Shown: positions 8,302 through 17,522, numbered from the stretch's first letter. The stretch: 64,000 bases of DNA from Sulfurimonas sp. (GCF_019429335.1 NZ_JAHYJB010000008.1:1-64000), one strand, 5' to 3'. Numbers and translations are program-made. The notes: a model not told the origin generated them from the letters alone.

Positions 8302-11300
8302 ATGAAGTTGGATTTAAAATCAAAATTACTAATCTTGCTAATAATTCCCCTAATGTTCGTAATCGCTCTATCATCAACTATCCTCTATAGCCTATATAGC
8401 GAGAAAAAAAATCTAGAATATACAAAACACCATATTCTTCAAGCTGAAACATTATCCAGAGTTACCCACTATATGCAGATAGAGAGAGGTGTCACCACAG
8501 GATTGATTACAAGCTCAAATATTGATGGAAATAGCGAGCAGCTCCTAGATGCAAAGAAAAACACAGACAGGGCAATCGATGATGCGATAGCCAGAGTATC
8601 TTTGTGTGAAATATGCACAAGCAACGGTGAGGCACTAGAGCTTTTAGGAGAGATAAAATCAAGGGAAGAGGCTGATTTACTTCGCACTTCAGCGGTTTAC
8701 GCAAGAGATTACTACACAAAAAAAATATCCTCTCTACACACTCTGATACAAGCAATCCCTTCGCTAATCGATGACAGAGAAAACAGAAACTACATTCAAT
8801 CATACAGCTATCTCTCTTCTGCAAAAGAGGCTCTGGGCCAAAATAGAGCAATTTTAGTGGAAGTGTTTACAAATAAAGAATTTTTAAACAGCACCTTTAT
8901 GGCTTTGAAGCAAAACATAAAAATATATAGTATTGATACTCAAAGTTTTATTACTGTTGCGTCAAAAAAAGTTTTATATTTTTATAATGAAATATTTAAA
9001 GGCGAAGCGGTCGAGGAGACATTTACAATAATAGATGCGGCTGTAAAAAACAGTGATTCTCTTGTAGCTACACCCTCCTATTGGTTTGAAAAATCGACAG
9101 AAACTATAAATCTGCTAAAAAAAGTAGAGGAGAAGCTTTTTAGTGAGGTAAATATTCTTATAAACGAAAAACTTGATGCCACCTCCTATAAACTAACGGC
9201 ACTACTCCTGTTTTTAACTATCTCTGCGGTTGTTGTTACCTTTTTAATAGTGCTTACGGTTAGAAAAATTTTATTCTCTGCCAATGCACTAGAGAGCGAG
9301 TACGATAATTCGCTTCTTCTTTTAGAGCAGTACAAATCAACGGTTGACAGAAGCTTTATTGTCTCAAAGTCAGATGCAAATGGGATTATTACCTATGTAA
9401 ATGACGAATTTTGCAATATTACCGGATATTCAAAAGACGAACTCTTAGGCAAACCGCACAATATAGTAAGACACCCAGATATGTCAAAAGAGACGTTTAA
9501 AGATTTATGGCATACTGTAAAAGATTTAAAACAGCCATGGTTTGGCAATATTAAAAACAGAAAAAAAGATGGCTCTTACTACTGGGTAAAAGCGATTATA
9601 AACCCGATAATGGACAATAACGGAAATATTGTAGAGTACATAGGCATAAGAACAGATATCACACAGCAGCAGAAAATAGCACAACACTTCCAAGAGCAGC
9701 TGATGGTATCTGTGAAAAACTTTGATTCCTCCTTGCATCTCTTAAAAGAGTATGAAAAGGCCATTGATATAAGCGCGATACTCTCAAGAACCGGTAAAGA
9801 GGGCAATATAACCTACGCCAATAACAAGTTTTTGGAAATTACAGAATACTCGCTAAATGAACTTCTTGGCAAAAGCCACAATATTTTAAAAACTGACGAT
9901 ACCGATGAAAAGCTCTATAAAAATCTCTGGACTACTATTACAAAAGGGAAGGTATGGCAGGGGATTCTCAAAAACAGAGCAAAATCTGGAAGAGAGTTTT
10001 GGGTAAATGTAACGATTGTACCCATTAAAGATATAGGCGGCACTATCGTCGAGTATCTCGCAATCAGAACCGATGTGACAAAAATCATGCAGCATAAAAA
10101 GGAGCTTGAAGAGTTTGCAAAAACTGACTCGCTGACTGGACATGGAAACAGATTTCAATTAAATTGCGATATTGAGAATTTGCTCAATCCCTCCATTGCT
10201 GTTTTTAACATCGACAATTTCAGACAAATCAACGATTTTTACGGGCATCAATTCGGAGATCTGGTTATCATATCTATCGCAAACAAGATATACAATCTTA
10301 TTTCCAAAGAGAATAACCTCAGCTTTTACAGACTGCAGGGAGATGAGTTTGTCATATTGGCTACTAACACTCCAAAAGAGGAGTTTATATCAAAAAGCAG
10401 AACGATTTTAAACATTATAACAGAGAAGTTTAGCCTCAACAATGAGGAGATACTCCTCTCATGCAGCTGCGGAATCTCGTTTGAATACATGGAGCACCTT
10501 CTATCTAGCGCAAATATGGCGTTAAATGTGGCAAAAAAGAGTAATGTAGATTTTTTAGTCTATGATGAGTCTCTCTCGCTAAACAGCAAATATGAGAACA
10601 ATATAACTTGGACAAGAAAACTCTCAAATGCACTAAAGACGGATAACATAGTCGCATACTACCAACCGATTGTAAATAACTCAGATATATCTAACAAAAA
10701 GTATGAGTGTCTTGTGAGAATGATTGACGATGGCAAAGTAATCTCTCCATTTTTCTTTCTCGATATCGCCAAGCAGACAAGACAATATTTTGATATTACT
10801 AAAACCGTAATTTATCAGGCGTTTGAGATGTTTAAAGACAAAAATATTGAATTTTCAATCAACCTCTCAATCAACGACATATTAGAAGCTAATATCTCCG
10901 ACTATATACTAATGATGCTAGAAAAATACGACATCGGCTCCAAGGTTGTTTTTGAGATTGTAGAATCCGAGTATATAGAGAACGTTGATGGCGTTCTAAA
11001 TTTTATAGCAGCTGTTAAAAAATATGAGTGCAAAATAGCCATAGACGACTTTGGAACAGGATACAGCAACTTTGAATATCTTATAAAACTAAAAGCCGAT
11101 TATCTAAAGATAGACGGCTCTCTTATAAAAAATATGGACAGTGACCAAAACGCATTTTTAGTTGTTTCTACCATTGTAGATTTCTCAAAAAAGCTTGGCA
11201 TGAAGACTATTGCAGAGTTTGTGGAGAGTGAAGCGATATTTAAAATAGTAAAAGATTTAGGGATAGACTACTCTCAGGGGTACTACTTCTCTGCACCAAA

Positions 11301-11313
11301 AAATATTTTATAA
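8302..11313 (+). CDS. NIT-PAS-PAS-GGDEF-EAL membrane protein
   Basis: A 1003-residue c-di-GMP signalling protein. In order: TM1 (8-30); a periplasmic nitrate/nitrite-sensing-like (NIT) helical domain (~40-290); TM2 (~296-320); PAS1 (~345-455, 'GKPHNIVRHPDM', as in Aer/CetB PAS); PAS2 (~475-590); GGDEF (~600-755); EAL (~770-1000). The GGDEF motif reads RLQGDEF, with the first Gly replaced by Gln. The EAL motif reads ECLVR rather than EALVR. Other EAL residues are present: FEIVESE, 'IDDFGTGYSNF' and 'YLKIDGSLI'. I infer at least phosphodiesterase potential and a doubtful cyclase. The gene stands alone, with a possible -10 TAGAAT at 8271. The NIT assignment is from overall layout and is the least certain part. 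Confidence 0.85.
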   Translation: MKLDLKSKLLILLIIPLMFVIALSSTILYSLYSEKKNLEYTKHHILQAETLSRVTHYMQIERGVTTGLITSSNIDGNSEQLLDAKKNTDRAIDDAIARVSLCEICTSNGEALELLGEIKSREEADLLRTSAVYARDYYTKKISSLHTLIQAIPSLIDDRENRNYIQSYSYLSSAKEALGQNRAILVEVFTNKEFLNSTFMALKQNIKIYSIDTQSFITVASKKVLYFYNEIFKGEAVEETFTIIDAAVKNSDSLVATPSYWFEKSTETINLLKKVEEKLFSEVNILINEKLDATSYKLTALLLFLTISAVVVTFLIVLTVRKILFSANALESEYDNSLLLLEQYKSTVDRSFIVSKSDANGIITYVNDEFCNITGYSKDELLGKPHNIVRHPDMSKETFKDLWHTVKDLKQPWFGNIKNRKKDGSYYWVKAIINPIMDNNGNIVEYIGIRTDITQQQKIAQHFQEQLMVSVKNFDSSLHLLKEYEKAIDISAILSRTGKEGNITYANNKFLEITEYSLNELLGKSHNILKTDDTDEKLYKNLWTTITKGKVWQGILKNRAKSGREFWVNVTIVPIKDIGGTIVEYLAIRTDVTKIMQHKKELEEFAKTDSLTGHGNRFQLNCDIENLLNPSIAVFNIDNFRQINDFYGHQFGDLVIISIANKIYNLISKENNLSFYRLQGDEFVILATNTPKEEFISKSRTILNIITEKFSLNNEEILLSCSCGISFEYMEHLLSSANMALNVAKKSNVDFLVYDESLSLNSKYENNITWTRKLSNALKTDNIVAYYQPIVNNSDISNKKYECLVRMIDDGKVISPFFFLDIAKQTRQYFDITKTVIYQAFEMFKDKNIEFSINLSINDILEANISDYILMMLEKYDIGSKVVFEIVESEYIENVDGVLNFIAAVKKYECKIAIDDFGTGYSNFEYLIKLKADYLKIDGSLIKNMDSDQNAFLVVSTIVDFSKKLGMKTIAEFVESEAIFKIVKDLGIDYSQGYYFSAPKNIL

Positions 11314-11319
11314 AATTTC

Positions 11320-11526
11320 CTAAACTCTATCAAGAAGTTTTTTAAGAATGTAGAGCTTCGCCTTTAAATCCTGCAACTCCTCATCGCTCTTGGCATCTTT
11401 TATCTCTTTTTTTGTCTGTTCTATCTTTTCGTAAAGCTTCTCTCTTAGTTTTTCCTTCTTCTTCTCATCGGTTATCTCACTGAAAAAAAGCTTCTCAATC
11501 CCCTCAAATACTCTATCTATCTTCAT
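11320..11526 (-). CDS. Small coiled-coil hypothetical protein
   Basis: A 68-residue, highly charged, helical protein rich in Lys and Glu (KKKEKLREKLYEKIEQTKKEIKDAKS), probably a coiled coil. The start is taken at the ATG at 11526, which overlaps the stop of the upstream transporter gene as ATGA. It has GGAG upstream, and the protein then begins MKIDRVFEGIEK. The longer ORF-track start lies inside the transporter gene. Translational coupling suggests a partner or accessory of the Na/Pi cotransporter-like protein. No family recognised. Confidence 0.7.
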   Translation of the reverse strand: MKIDRVFEGIEKLFFSEITDEKKKEKLREKLYEKIEQTKKEIKDAKSDEELQDLKAKLYILKKLLDRV

Positions 11527-13277
11527 ATTTGGACTCCTAAAGTTCTGATGTCTATATCTTTTATCCACAATATTGTAGCTACTTGTATCAGTTTTTGCGT
11601 CACGTCATAGGCAAATACGCTGTCGTTTATAAGCGATGTTGCCATCTTGGAGTCTATTTTATTCTCTCTTATTAGCGTATCTATTCTGCTGTTTTTAATG
11701 CTCTCAAGCGCCTTTGTATTCTCTTTTAAAAGCTCGATGGCAGAGATAACGTCAAGCTCATCATCATGCTCTTTTAGCTTCTCTATCGTGTCTATGGTTC
11801 TTGCGATGTAGAGCCTTAGGTTGTTATACTCATCTTTTACATAAGGGTTTTTTGATTTTGAGTAGTAGAGAATGTTTTTTTGCAAATCCCTCATATTTTT
11901 TATCGCCTCAATAATCATTCGCGAAGCAAGCTTTAGGTCATATACCTTGTTTTGATACTCTTCATTCATATTATCCTGCGAAAGAGTGGCATAGTGGACA
12001 ATCTCGCCATAGAGTGATTTAATCTTGTTTGTGTAAAACTCGTTTATATCTGTATTTAGGGTTATGTCCGTATCTTTTACCGCGCTCTCCAAGTCGGCAT
12101 TTTTTATAAACTTGTGTCTATGCAAAAACATTGAGTGAGAGATGGCTTCAATCGCGCTGTCGTAAAGACGAATGGTCTCTTTTTTTATCGACTCTATCGC
12201 CGCATCAGGTACATTTATAACCACTTTGTCGAGATAGAGCGGTTTTAGCGCATACATATTTACCTCTATAAAGAGCGTCTCCAAGTACTTCACAAGCCTG
12301 TGCGTAAATGGAGAGACGACCATAACTCCAAGAAGATTGAAAATAGTGTGAAAAAGTGCCAGCTTCATAGCGTAATCGTTATCAGCTATTCCTATTTTTG
12401 AAGCTAACAGTATCGTCAAATCGCTTAGTTGATAGAGAAAAATAACCGCTATCGTCGCGGTTGTAATGTTAAAAATAAAGTGCGCAAGAGCTACTCTTTT
12501 TCCGTTTGAGTTTGAAGATATAGCCCCGAGAACAGCAGTTATGGTCGTTCCTACATTTGCCCCGATTGAAAGTTCAAGCGCATTTATATAGACAATCTGG
12601 TTTGTAGCAAGAGCGGTGATAATAAGCGCCATTGCGGCACTGCTTGACTGCATAACTACTGTCGCAAAAATTCCAAAAGAGATGTAAATCAGAGCGCCCA
12701 AATACCCCTCGACCGCAAACTTTGAGAGTTCAAACCTGCTCTCTAAAACCTCAAATCCGTCTTTCATGTAATCAATACCTAGAAAAATAAATCCCAGTCC
12801 AAGCAGTATTTTTCCTACACCCTGATAGCTTTTGCTCTGCGAAAATCTCAGCACGACCCCAAAAATCACCATTGGCATCGCATATATCGCTATATCTATC
12901 TTTACGCCAAAAGAAGAGACTATCCAAGCAGTCGTAGTCGTTCCCAAATTAGAGCCGAAGATTACGCCGATAGCTCCTGCTAGAGTAATAAGCTCTGCAC
13001 TTAAAAAAGAGATGATTATTACAGAGACCAGAGATGAACTCTGCATAATCGCCGTTGCAACAAATCCGGTTCCTATCGCCTTTGGCAGAGTATCTGTACT
13101 GACTTGCAAAGCCCTCTCAAGCACACCTCCGCTAAATAGTTTAAACCCCTCTTCCATAAAAACCATACCGACTAAAAATATAGCAACACCAGCTATGATA
13201 ATCTTGTAGTCGTCGTTATAAAAGACCACAAATGCAAGGGAAAGTAAAAAAAACTGAAAATAGTACTTTTTTAACAT
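11523..13277 (-). CDS. Na/Pi-cotransporter family protein with C-terminal PhoU-like domain
   Basis: A 584-residue membrane protein of the NptA/YjbB type. The N-terminal half carries the two inverted Na/Pi repeats with their QSSS signatures: 'FVATAIMQSSSLVSVIIIS...GSNLGTTTTAW' near 75-115 and 'FATVVMQSSSAAMALIITAL...GANVGTTITAVLG' near 205-250. The C-terminal ~220 residues are helical and PhoU-like (e.g. 'ETIRLYDSAIEAISHSMFLH'). It probably moves phosphate with sodium. The direction (uptake, or export as proposed for YjbB) cannot be told from sequence. It is the first gene of a two-gene unit with the small coiled-coil ORF. Confidence 0.88.
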   Translation of the reverse strand: MLKKYYFQFFLLSLAFVVFYNDDYKIIIAGVAIFLVGMVFMEEGFKLFSGGVLERALQVSTDTLPKAIGTGFVATAIMQSSSLVSVIIISFLSAELITLAGAIGVIFGSNLGTTTTAWIVSSFGVKIDIAIYAMPMVIFGVVLRFSQSKSYQGVGKILLGLGFIFLGIDYMKDGFEVLESRFELSKFAVEGYLGALIYISFGIFATVVMQSSSAAMALIITALATNQIVYINALELSIGANVGTTITAVLGAISSNSNGKRVALAHFIFNITTATIAVIFLYQLSDLTILLASKIGIADNDYAMKLALFHTIFNLLGVMVVSPFTHRLVKYLETLFIEVNMYALKPLYLDKVVINVPDAAIESIKKETIRLYDSAIEAISHSMFLHRHKFIKNADLESAVKDTDITLNTDINEFYTNKIKSLYGEIVHYATLSQDNMNEEYQNKVYDLKLASRMIIEAIKNMRDLQKNILYYSKSKNPYVKDEYNNLRLYIARTIDTIEKLKEHDDELDVISAIELLKENTKALESIKNSRIDTLIRENKIDSKMATSLINDSVFAYDVTQKLIQVATILWIKDIDIRTLGVQI

Positions 13278-13429
13278 CAGCGACCTTAGATGATATGAGT
13301 GTAATTTAACATACTACTATCTTTTGTTTTAAATTTGCTTTTTTATGTTTTTGTATTTACTAAGGTCTGAAGATATATTTTTTTCCTTCGCTATTTTTTA
13401 CGTTGCAATTCTAAAAGTTGTTTATCCAT

Positions 13430-14431
13430 CTATTCCCCCAAGATATTTACTATCAGATTTATCACGGTTTCTTTTTGTTGCGGGTCGCTTTTGGCAGTCA
13501 TGAGTGAAAGTGCTACAAGAGCGTTATCATTGATTTTTAGCTCGCCGCTATTTTTATAAAGCATATTGTTTTTAGACAAAAAGAGAATAAACATAAAAGC
13601 ACCGATGCGTTTGTTGCCGTCATTAAAAGGATGCCCTTTGATGATGTAGTAGAGCAGATTTGCCGCTTTCTCTTCTACGCTAGGAAGTAAATCAACACCG
13701 CCAAATGTTTGGTAGATGTTTCGCACCATACCGCCAAACTCTCCCGCTTTTTCATGTCCAAAAAGCTCGGTAGCTTCGCCTTTTTGCATAAGCTCACTTT
13801 TTAGTTGTGCGATAGCCTCTTTTGCCTCATCAAAATCCAAAACGAACTTTGCTTCTTTTGGCTCAATGTTTACATGTAAAGAGTCCTCATCATAACCTTG
13901 TAACAGTGACCAAGTACGAGAGTAGTTTAGTATTACATCCAACAGCCCTTTGGCTTCATGAAGTTCAAGCTCGCTTTGTGAGATAGTATTTTGCAGCAGT
14001 GATATAGTCTCGTTTAACTCTTTAAGCCCTTTTTGCTCCAGCCTTTTATGGTTGATAGCATAGCCGTTTACGAGATACTCTTTTAGGACTTTGGTCGCCC
14101 ATACTCTAAAGCTTGTGGCTCTTTTAGAGTTTACTCTGTAACCAAGTGAGATGATCATATCTAGGTTATAAAATTCTACTTCCCGTTTAACTTCTCTTTT
14201 TCCCTCTTTTTGAACTGTTGCATTTTTTGCAACAGTTGAGTTTTTATCTAGTTCGCCCTCTTTAAAAATATTTCTTATATGCCTTGAGATAACAGACTTA
14301 TCTCTATCAAAAAGCACTTCCATCTGCTTCTGACTCAGCCATACGGTATCGTTTTCAAGCGATACATCAAGCTTTATCTCTCCGTTTATATCTTTGTAGA
14401 TGATTATGTCTGACTTGATTTGATTATTCAT
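13430..14431 (-). CDS. RhuM-Fic fusion protein
   Basis: A 333-residue two-domain protein. Residues ~1-140 match the RhuM/DNA-binding-like domain ('VWLSQKQMEVLFDRDKSVISRHI', 'LDMIISLGYRVNSKRATSFRVWATKVLKEYLVNGYAIN'). Residues ~190-333 are a Fic/Doc domain with an intact catalytic loop 'HPFNDGNKRIGAF' (HPFx[D/E]GNxR). Fic proteins transfer AMP or another phosphate-linked group onto targets. The RhuM-Fic arrangement is common in accessory and restriction-modification loci, and its biological role is unsettled. I see no separate antitoxin beside it. The neighbours are a DinD remnant and a PLD-family protein. Directly after its TAG (13430) lies a 12-codon ATG frame (13429-13391) with a Shine-Dalgarno, perhaps the stub of a lost downstream gene. 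Confidence 0.88.
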   Translation of the reverse strand: MNNQIKSDIIIYKDINGEIKLDVSLENDTVWLSQKQMEVLFDRDKSVISRHIRNIFKEGELDKNSTVAKNATVQKEGKREVKREVEFYNLDMIISLGYRVNSKRATSFRVWATKVLKEYLVNGYAINHKRLEQKGLKELNETISLLQNTISQSELELHEAKGLLDVILNYSRTWSLLQGYDEDSLHVNIEPKEAKFVLDFDEAKEAIAQLKSELMQKGEATELFGHEKAGEFGGMVRNIYQTFGGVDLLPSVEEKAANLLYYIIKGHPFNDGNKRIGAFMFILFLSKNNMLYKNSGELKINDNALVALSLMTAKSDPQQKETVINLIVNILGE

Positions 14432-14446
14432 TGTTTTTTCCTTATT

Positions 14447-14638
14447 TCAAACTATCTTTACTATTCCACGAGAGACGAGCAAGTCTCTTACCGCTTTATT
14501 GTTAGTTACATGTTCACTTGAGATTTGACTTTTACAGCTCATATTTCGAGCTTTTACTTTGTACTTGGTAATTTCCGTTGCAAAATCTTTTGCTTTGAGC
14601 GATAGTATTGCTATGTCTGGGAACTTTTTTTCTATCAT
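14447..14638 (-). pseudogene. C-terminal remnant of a DinD-type protein
   Basis: The 63-residue frame reads like the C-terminal region of DinD (DNA-damage-inducible protein D): a helix 'FATEITKYKVKARNM' followed by 'QISSEHVTNNKAVRDLLVSRGI'. In DinD relatives this is followed by a PE-x-LP-x-EDIKKxE tail, absent here. DinD proteins are about 270-290 residues, so most of the N-terminus and the last ~30 residues are missing. No related coding sequence is visible in the 130 bp upstream. It lies 15 bp before the RhuM-Fic gene on the same strand. DinD and RhuM are both typical of mobile islands, so this is probably debris of such an island. Confidence 0.6.
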
Positions 14639-14767
14639 CGATGTACTCCAAAAATCAAATAATTACAAATATATTAGCAAGAAAGATAAAGAGCAAGAAA
14701 AAGTATTGCGATTTGTCATAAATTTTTTTTCATTTCTATATGCCGTACTTTAAATATTGGTATTTGT

Positions 14768-15994
14768 TTATTCAAGATAAAATAGAGCGTCCATAAGAGC
14801 TACTCTTCCATTCCAAGCTTTTAACTCTTCTTTATTAGTTGGTTTATCTGAATTATACCAAGGGGATTGCCTAACTGGTTCAATAATTTCATCCCAATAT
14901 CTTTCATAACTTTTTGCTTTTATAATATCTCTTTTTATTCCGAAATTTTTCATTAAATTAGGTTGATTTGCCCCAGTTAAACAAAAAAACTCATCTGGTC
15001 TTTTCATTGAAAGTAATCTAGTTATAGGGCTTACTCCATAACCCCATCCAGCTTTTTCAAACTTATTATCAATATCTTTAAAAAACTTATCCGCCATTTT
15101 AAAATAGTATAAAAACTCATTATAGTTTTTAAAACTAACTTCTCCATCTAATGGCATAAGTTTAAGACTATCTGAAATATATTGTAATTGTGGATCATTA
15201 GGAGCTAACCTGCCTAAAAATGCTGGTATTGGCATTCTTCCAAATAATCTCCAATCTTTTATTCCATCGCTTATTTTATTCGCACCAGCAATATTCTTTC
15301 TTTGTATTTCTGTCATCTTTTCAAAACTATTCTGATTAAAATATTCACGAACTTTTGTTAAAAGTCTTAACCTCTCATCTAAATGGTTGCCTTTTTCTAG
15401 CAATAGAGAATAATATTCATCCCAACTCAATGATAAAATTGGTGATTTATACAAAGGATTTTGTATTACATTTGGACTAAAATCATCAAGATTTTGCTTT
15501 TGTATATTTTTTTGATTCCAAACATTTTGATAACCTTGTAAATCTTCTTTTTTAAAAATTTCAGCTTTTTTATAATAGTTATCAATTATGTTTTTAATTT
15601 CTGTAAAATTATTGCCATCTTTTGAGTTAAACATTGTCATAACTTCACTATTTTTAGATAAAGCAGATTGTGTAAAATTCGCACTTCCGCTTAAACAAAT
15701 CCAATCGTTGTCATCATTCCAAAATAGATAAATTTTTGGATGAAAAATACCGTTTTCTTGTTTATAAAATCTTACCCTTTCATCATCTAAAAATTCTTTT
15801 ATAAAATCAGGATGTGTCTGATAAAAGTGTAGTCCAACTGTAGAAAATTTAATTTTCTTTTTATTATCTATTAACAATTTAAAAGCCTCGCTACTAGCAG
15901 AAGCCCAAGCAACGGACATACTAATATTCTCAAATTTTGTAATACAATCACAGATATTGCGTGCAATTTCTTTAGCAGAAGATAAAATTTGCAT
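14768..15994 (-). CDS. Phospholipase D-like (HKD) domain protein with unassigned C-terminal domain
   Basis: A 408-residue cytosolic protein. Residues ~1-140 look like one PLD/HKD half: 'VSVAWASASSEAFKLLI', then 'GIFHPKIYLFWNDDNDWICLSGSANFT', which gives the H-x-K signature with the downstream S-x-N. Such domains occur in nucleases and in helicase-linked restriction systems, and usually work as dimers. The C-terminal ~200 residues ('WGYGVSPITRLLSMKRPDEFFCLTGANQ') are not a family I can name. The gene is AT-rich next to its neighbours and lies beside RhuM-Fic and DinD debris. That supports an accessory, possibly defence, role. Substrate unknown. Confidence 0.7.
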   Translation of the reverse strand: MQILSSAKEIARNICDCITKFENISMSVAWASASSEAFKLLIDNKKKIKFSTVGLHFYQTHPDFIKEFLDDERVRFYKQENGIFHPKIYLFWNDDNDWICLSGSANFTQSALSKNSEVMTMFNSKDGNNFTEIKNIIDNYYKKAEIFKKEDLQGYQNVWNQKNIQKQNLDDFSPNVIQNPLYKSPILSLSWDEYYSLLLEKGNHLDERLRLLTKVREYFNQNSFEKMTEIQRKNIAGANKISDGIKDWRLFGRMPIPAFLGRLAPNDPQLQYISDSLKLMPLDGEVSFKNYNEFLYYFKMADKFFKDIDNKFEKAGWGYGVSPITRLLSMKRPDEFFCLTGANQPNLMKNFGIKRDIIKAKSYERYWDEIIEPVRQSPWYNSDKPTNKEELKAWNGRVALMDALFYLE

Positions 15995-16042
15995 TATTTT
16001 TCCTTGTTATTTTTTCATTTCACATACCGATGTTACCAAATA

Positions 16043-16501
16043 TTAATGATGATGTTCCGCCTTAAGCAGCTCTTTTGCAGCCTCGTCCGAGAGCTGTTCT
16101 ATCTCCAAAATCTTGCCGCTTGCTACGAGCGGGATGCCTGCTAGTTCATGATTTGCATTGAGGGTTGCGTGCTTTTTCTCTATGCTCTCAACCACATAAA
16201 CCACTCCTTCCTCTTCGCCGTCAAGTTCTGCACCTACATGAATATCATCAGGCAGATCTTTGAGCAGTTCTTTTAAAACTAAAGTCTCATCATACTCTCC
16301 AAACGCTTCTGCGGGAGTGAGCGTAACATGAAAAGTATCACCTATCTTTTTTCCCTCAAGCTCATCTTCTAGCTTTTGAAAGATTTGATTATAACCGCCG
16401 TGAATATACATAAGCTCCTCACTCTCATCAATTATGTTGCCCTCTTCATCTTCAAGCTTTATAAGCATTGACACAAGTGTATTTTTTTTAATTTTATCCA
16501 T
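16043..16501 (-). CDS. slyD: SlyD-type FKBP peptidyl-prolyl cis-trans isomerase
   Basis: A 152-residue FKBP with a flap-inserted (IF) domain, as in SlyD. It shows 'VSMLIKLEDEEGNIIDES', 'MYIHGGYNQIFQKLEDELEGKKIGD' and 'VTLTPAEAFGEYDETLV', with IF-domain sequence between 'LVLKELL' and 'HATLNANHELAG'. SlyD proteins fold proline-containing proteins and often bind nickel through a His-rich tail. Here the tail is short (AEHHH). The start is set at the ATG at 16501, because AAAGGA lies 6 bp before it. The ORF-track start at 16516 is five codons earlier and is less well placed. Confidence 0.88.
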   Translation of the reverse strand: MDKIKKNTLVSMLIKLEDEEGNIIDESEELMYIHGGYNQIFQKLEDELEGKKIGDTFHVTLTPAEAFGEYDETLVLKELLKDLPDDIHVGAELDGEEEGVVYVVESIEKKHATLNANHELAGIPLVASGKILEIEQLSDEAAKELLKAEHHH

Positions 16502-16515
16502 AGAAAATCCTTTCA

Positions 16516-16656
16516 TTACCTAAGTAACTCTTTTTGTTTTTTGGTAAGTTTATCGTAAACAAGCCCATAAGAGTGGTCTATTAGTTCTCTAAGAAGCGCA
16601 TCATCCACATCGCCGCCGAGTGTTATGATGTTCCACTGTTTTTTGCTCTTTTCATA
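16516..16656 (-). pseudogene. C-terminal fragment of an MmcQ/YjbR-like protein
   Basis: Read on the minus strand, this stretch encodes 'KKQWNIITLGGDVDDALLRE' followed by 'LIDHSYGLVYDKLTKKQKEL' and a TAA. It looks like the C-terminal third of the MmcQ/YjbR family (…W..I.LDGDVPDELL.ELID.SY.LV). The frame opens right after a TAA, has no start codon and is only ~46 residues. It overlaps the last 34 bp of the EamA transporter gene in another frame. It is a broken remnant, probably left when the EamA gene was joined to this spot. It is not listed in the ORF track. Confidence 0.65.
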
Positions 16657-17522
16657 TTAAACAAAACAACCGCCGCAAATGCCAACAGACACCCGATAAT
16701 TGTAGAGAGAGCAACAACCTCACCATAGACAAACCAGCTTGAGACTATTGCCCCTATCGGGACTATAAACATAAAAACTCCAGTTCTGTGCGCTCCGACT
16801 TTTCCTGCTGAGACAAAATAGAGCGCGGTGCTGAATGTTCCCGGAATCACTCCGATAAAAATTATAGTCATCCAAAAAACAGCATCATACGCTTCAAAAT
16901 CAAACGGCGCGTACGGCAGAGCAAAAAGCATATTTATAAAAGCCGTAACTCCAAAAACAACAAAAGTGTAAAACATCAAATGCGCTCTTGAAGAGGCCTT
17001 TTGCGAGATAACCGTTACAAGCGACCAGACAAAAGCGCACCCTAAAAAGTATGAGCTTTGAACATCAAAAAACCCAAATCCATCAAAAGGTATGCGAAGA
17101 AGAATCACAGCGCCCAAAACACCAATGAAGAGCGCTGTAACCTGCCTAAGCGAGACTTTTGTGCCCAAGAGGGATATAGACAACATGTAAGTAATGATTG
17201 GAGCAAGAGAGGTAACCATCGTGCCGCCGTATCCAGCTTCTCCATGGCTAAGACCTGCAAAAAAGAGGTAGTTAAAAAGCGAGGTAAGTGCTCCTGCAAG
17301 TAACATGTACAAAAATCCCACTCTATCTGTTTTAAGGGGAGTTTTTAAAAACCACACAACAGGAATTATGCTTATAAATGAGACGGCATATCGCCAAAAA
17401 GCCGCTACTTGCGCGTTTGAGTGTTCAGCCGCGACCTTGCCTGCCGTCCACGCAACACCCCAAAAAAGCATAGCTATAATCATCCACACAAAATATTTGG
17501 TACTGTTTTTTGTCTCTTCCAC
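16623..17522 (-). CDS. EamA-family (DMT) transporter
   Basis: A 299-residue membrane protein with ten predicted membrane helices in two EamA repeats: 'FVWMIIAMLFWGVAWTAGKVAAE' at the N-terminus, 'LGCAFVWSLVTVISQKASS' opening the second. Relatives export amino acids, nucleosides or other metabolites; the substrate cannot be predicted. The C-terminus (…MKRAKNSGTS) runs into the coding sequence of the MmcQ-like remnant in another frame. The last residues may therefore be acquired, not original. Confidence 0.85.
   Translation of the reverse strand: MEETKNSTKYFVWMIIAMLFWGVAWTAGKVAAEHSNAQVAAFWRYAVSFISIIPVVWFLKTPLKTDRVGFLYMLLAGALTSLFNYLFFAGLSHGEAGYGGTMVTSLAPIITYMLSISLLGTKVSLRQVTALFIGVLGAVILLRIPFDGFGFFDVQSSYFLGCAFVWSLVTVISQKASSRAHLMFYTFVVFGVTAFINMLFALPYAPFDFEAYDAVFWMTIIFIGVIPGTFSTALYFVSAGKVGAHRTGVFMFIVPIGAIVSSWFVYGEVVALSTIIGCLLAFAAVVLFNMKRAKNSGTS

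Noticed and set aside
12832-13209. 125-residue plus-strand ORF
   Set aside because: It is antisense to the Na/Pi-cotransporter gene, whose protein motifs are clear; no independent support.
14559-14753. 64-residue plus-strand ORF over the DinD remnant
   Set aside because: No ribosome binding site or recognisable protein. The minus-strand frame carries the conserved DinD-like sequence.
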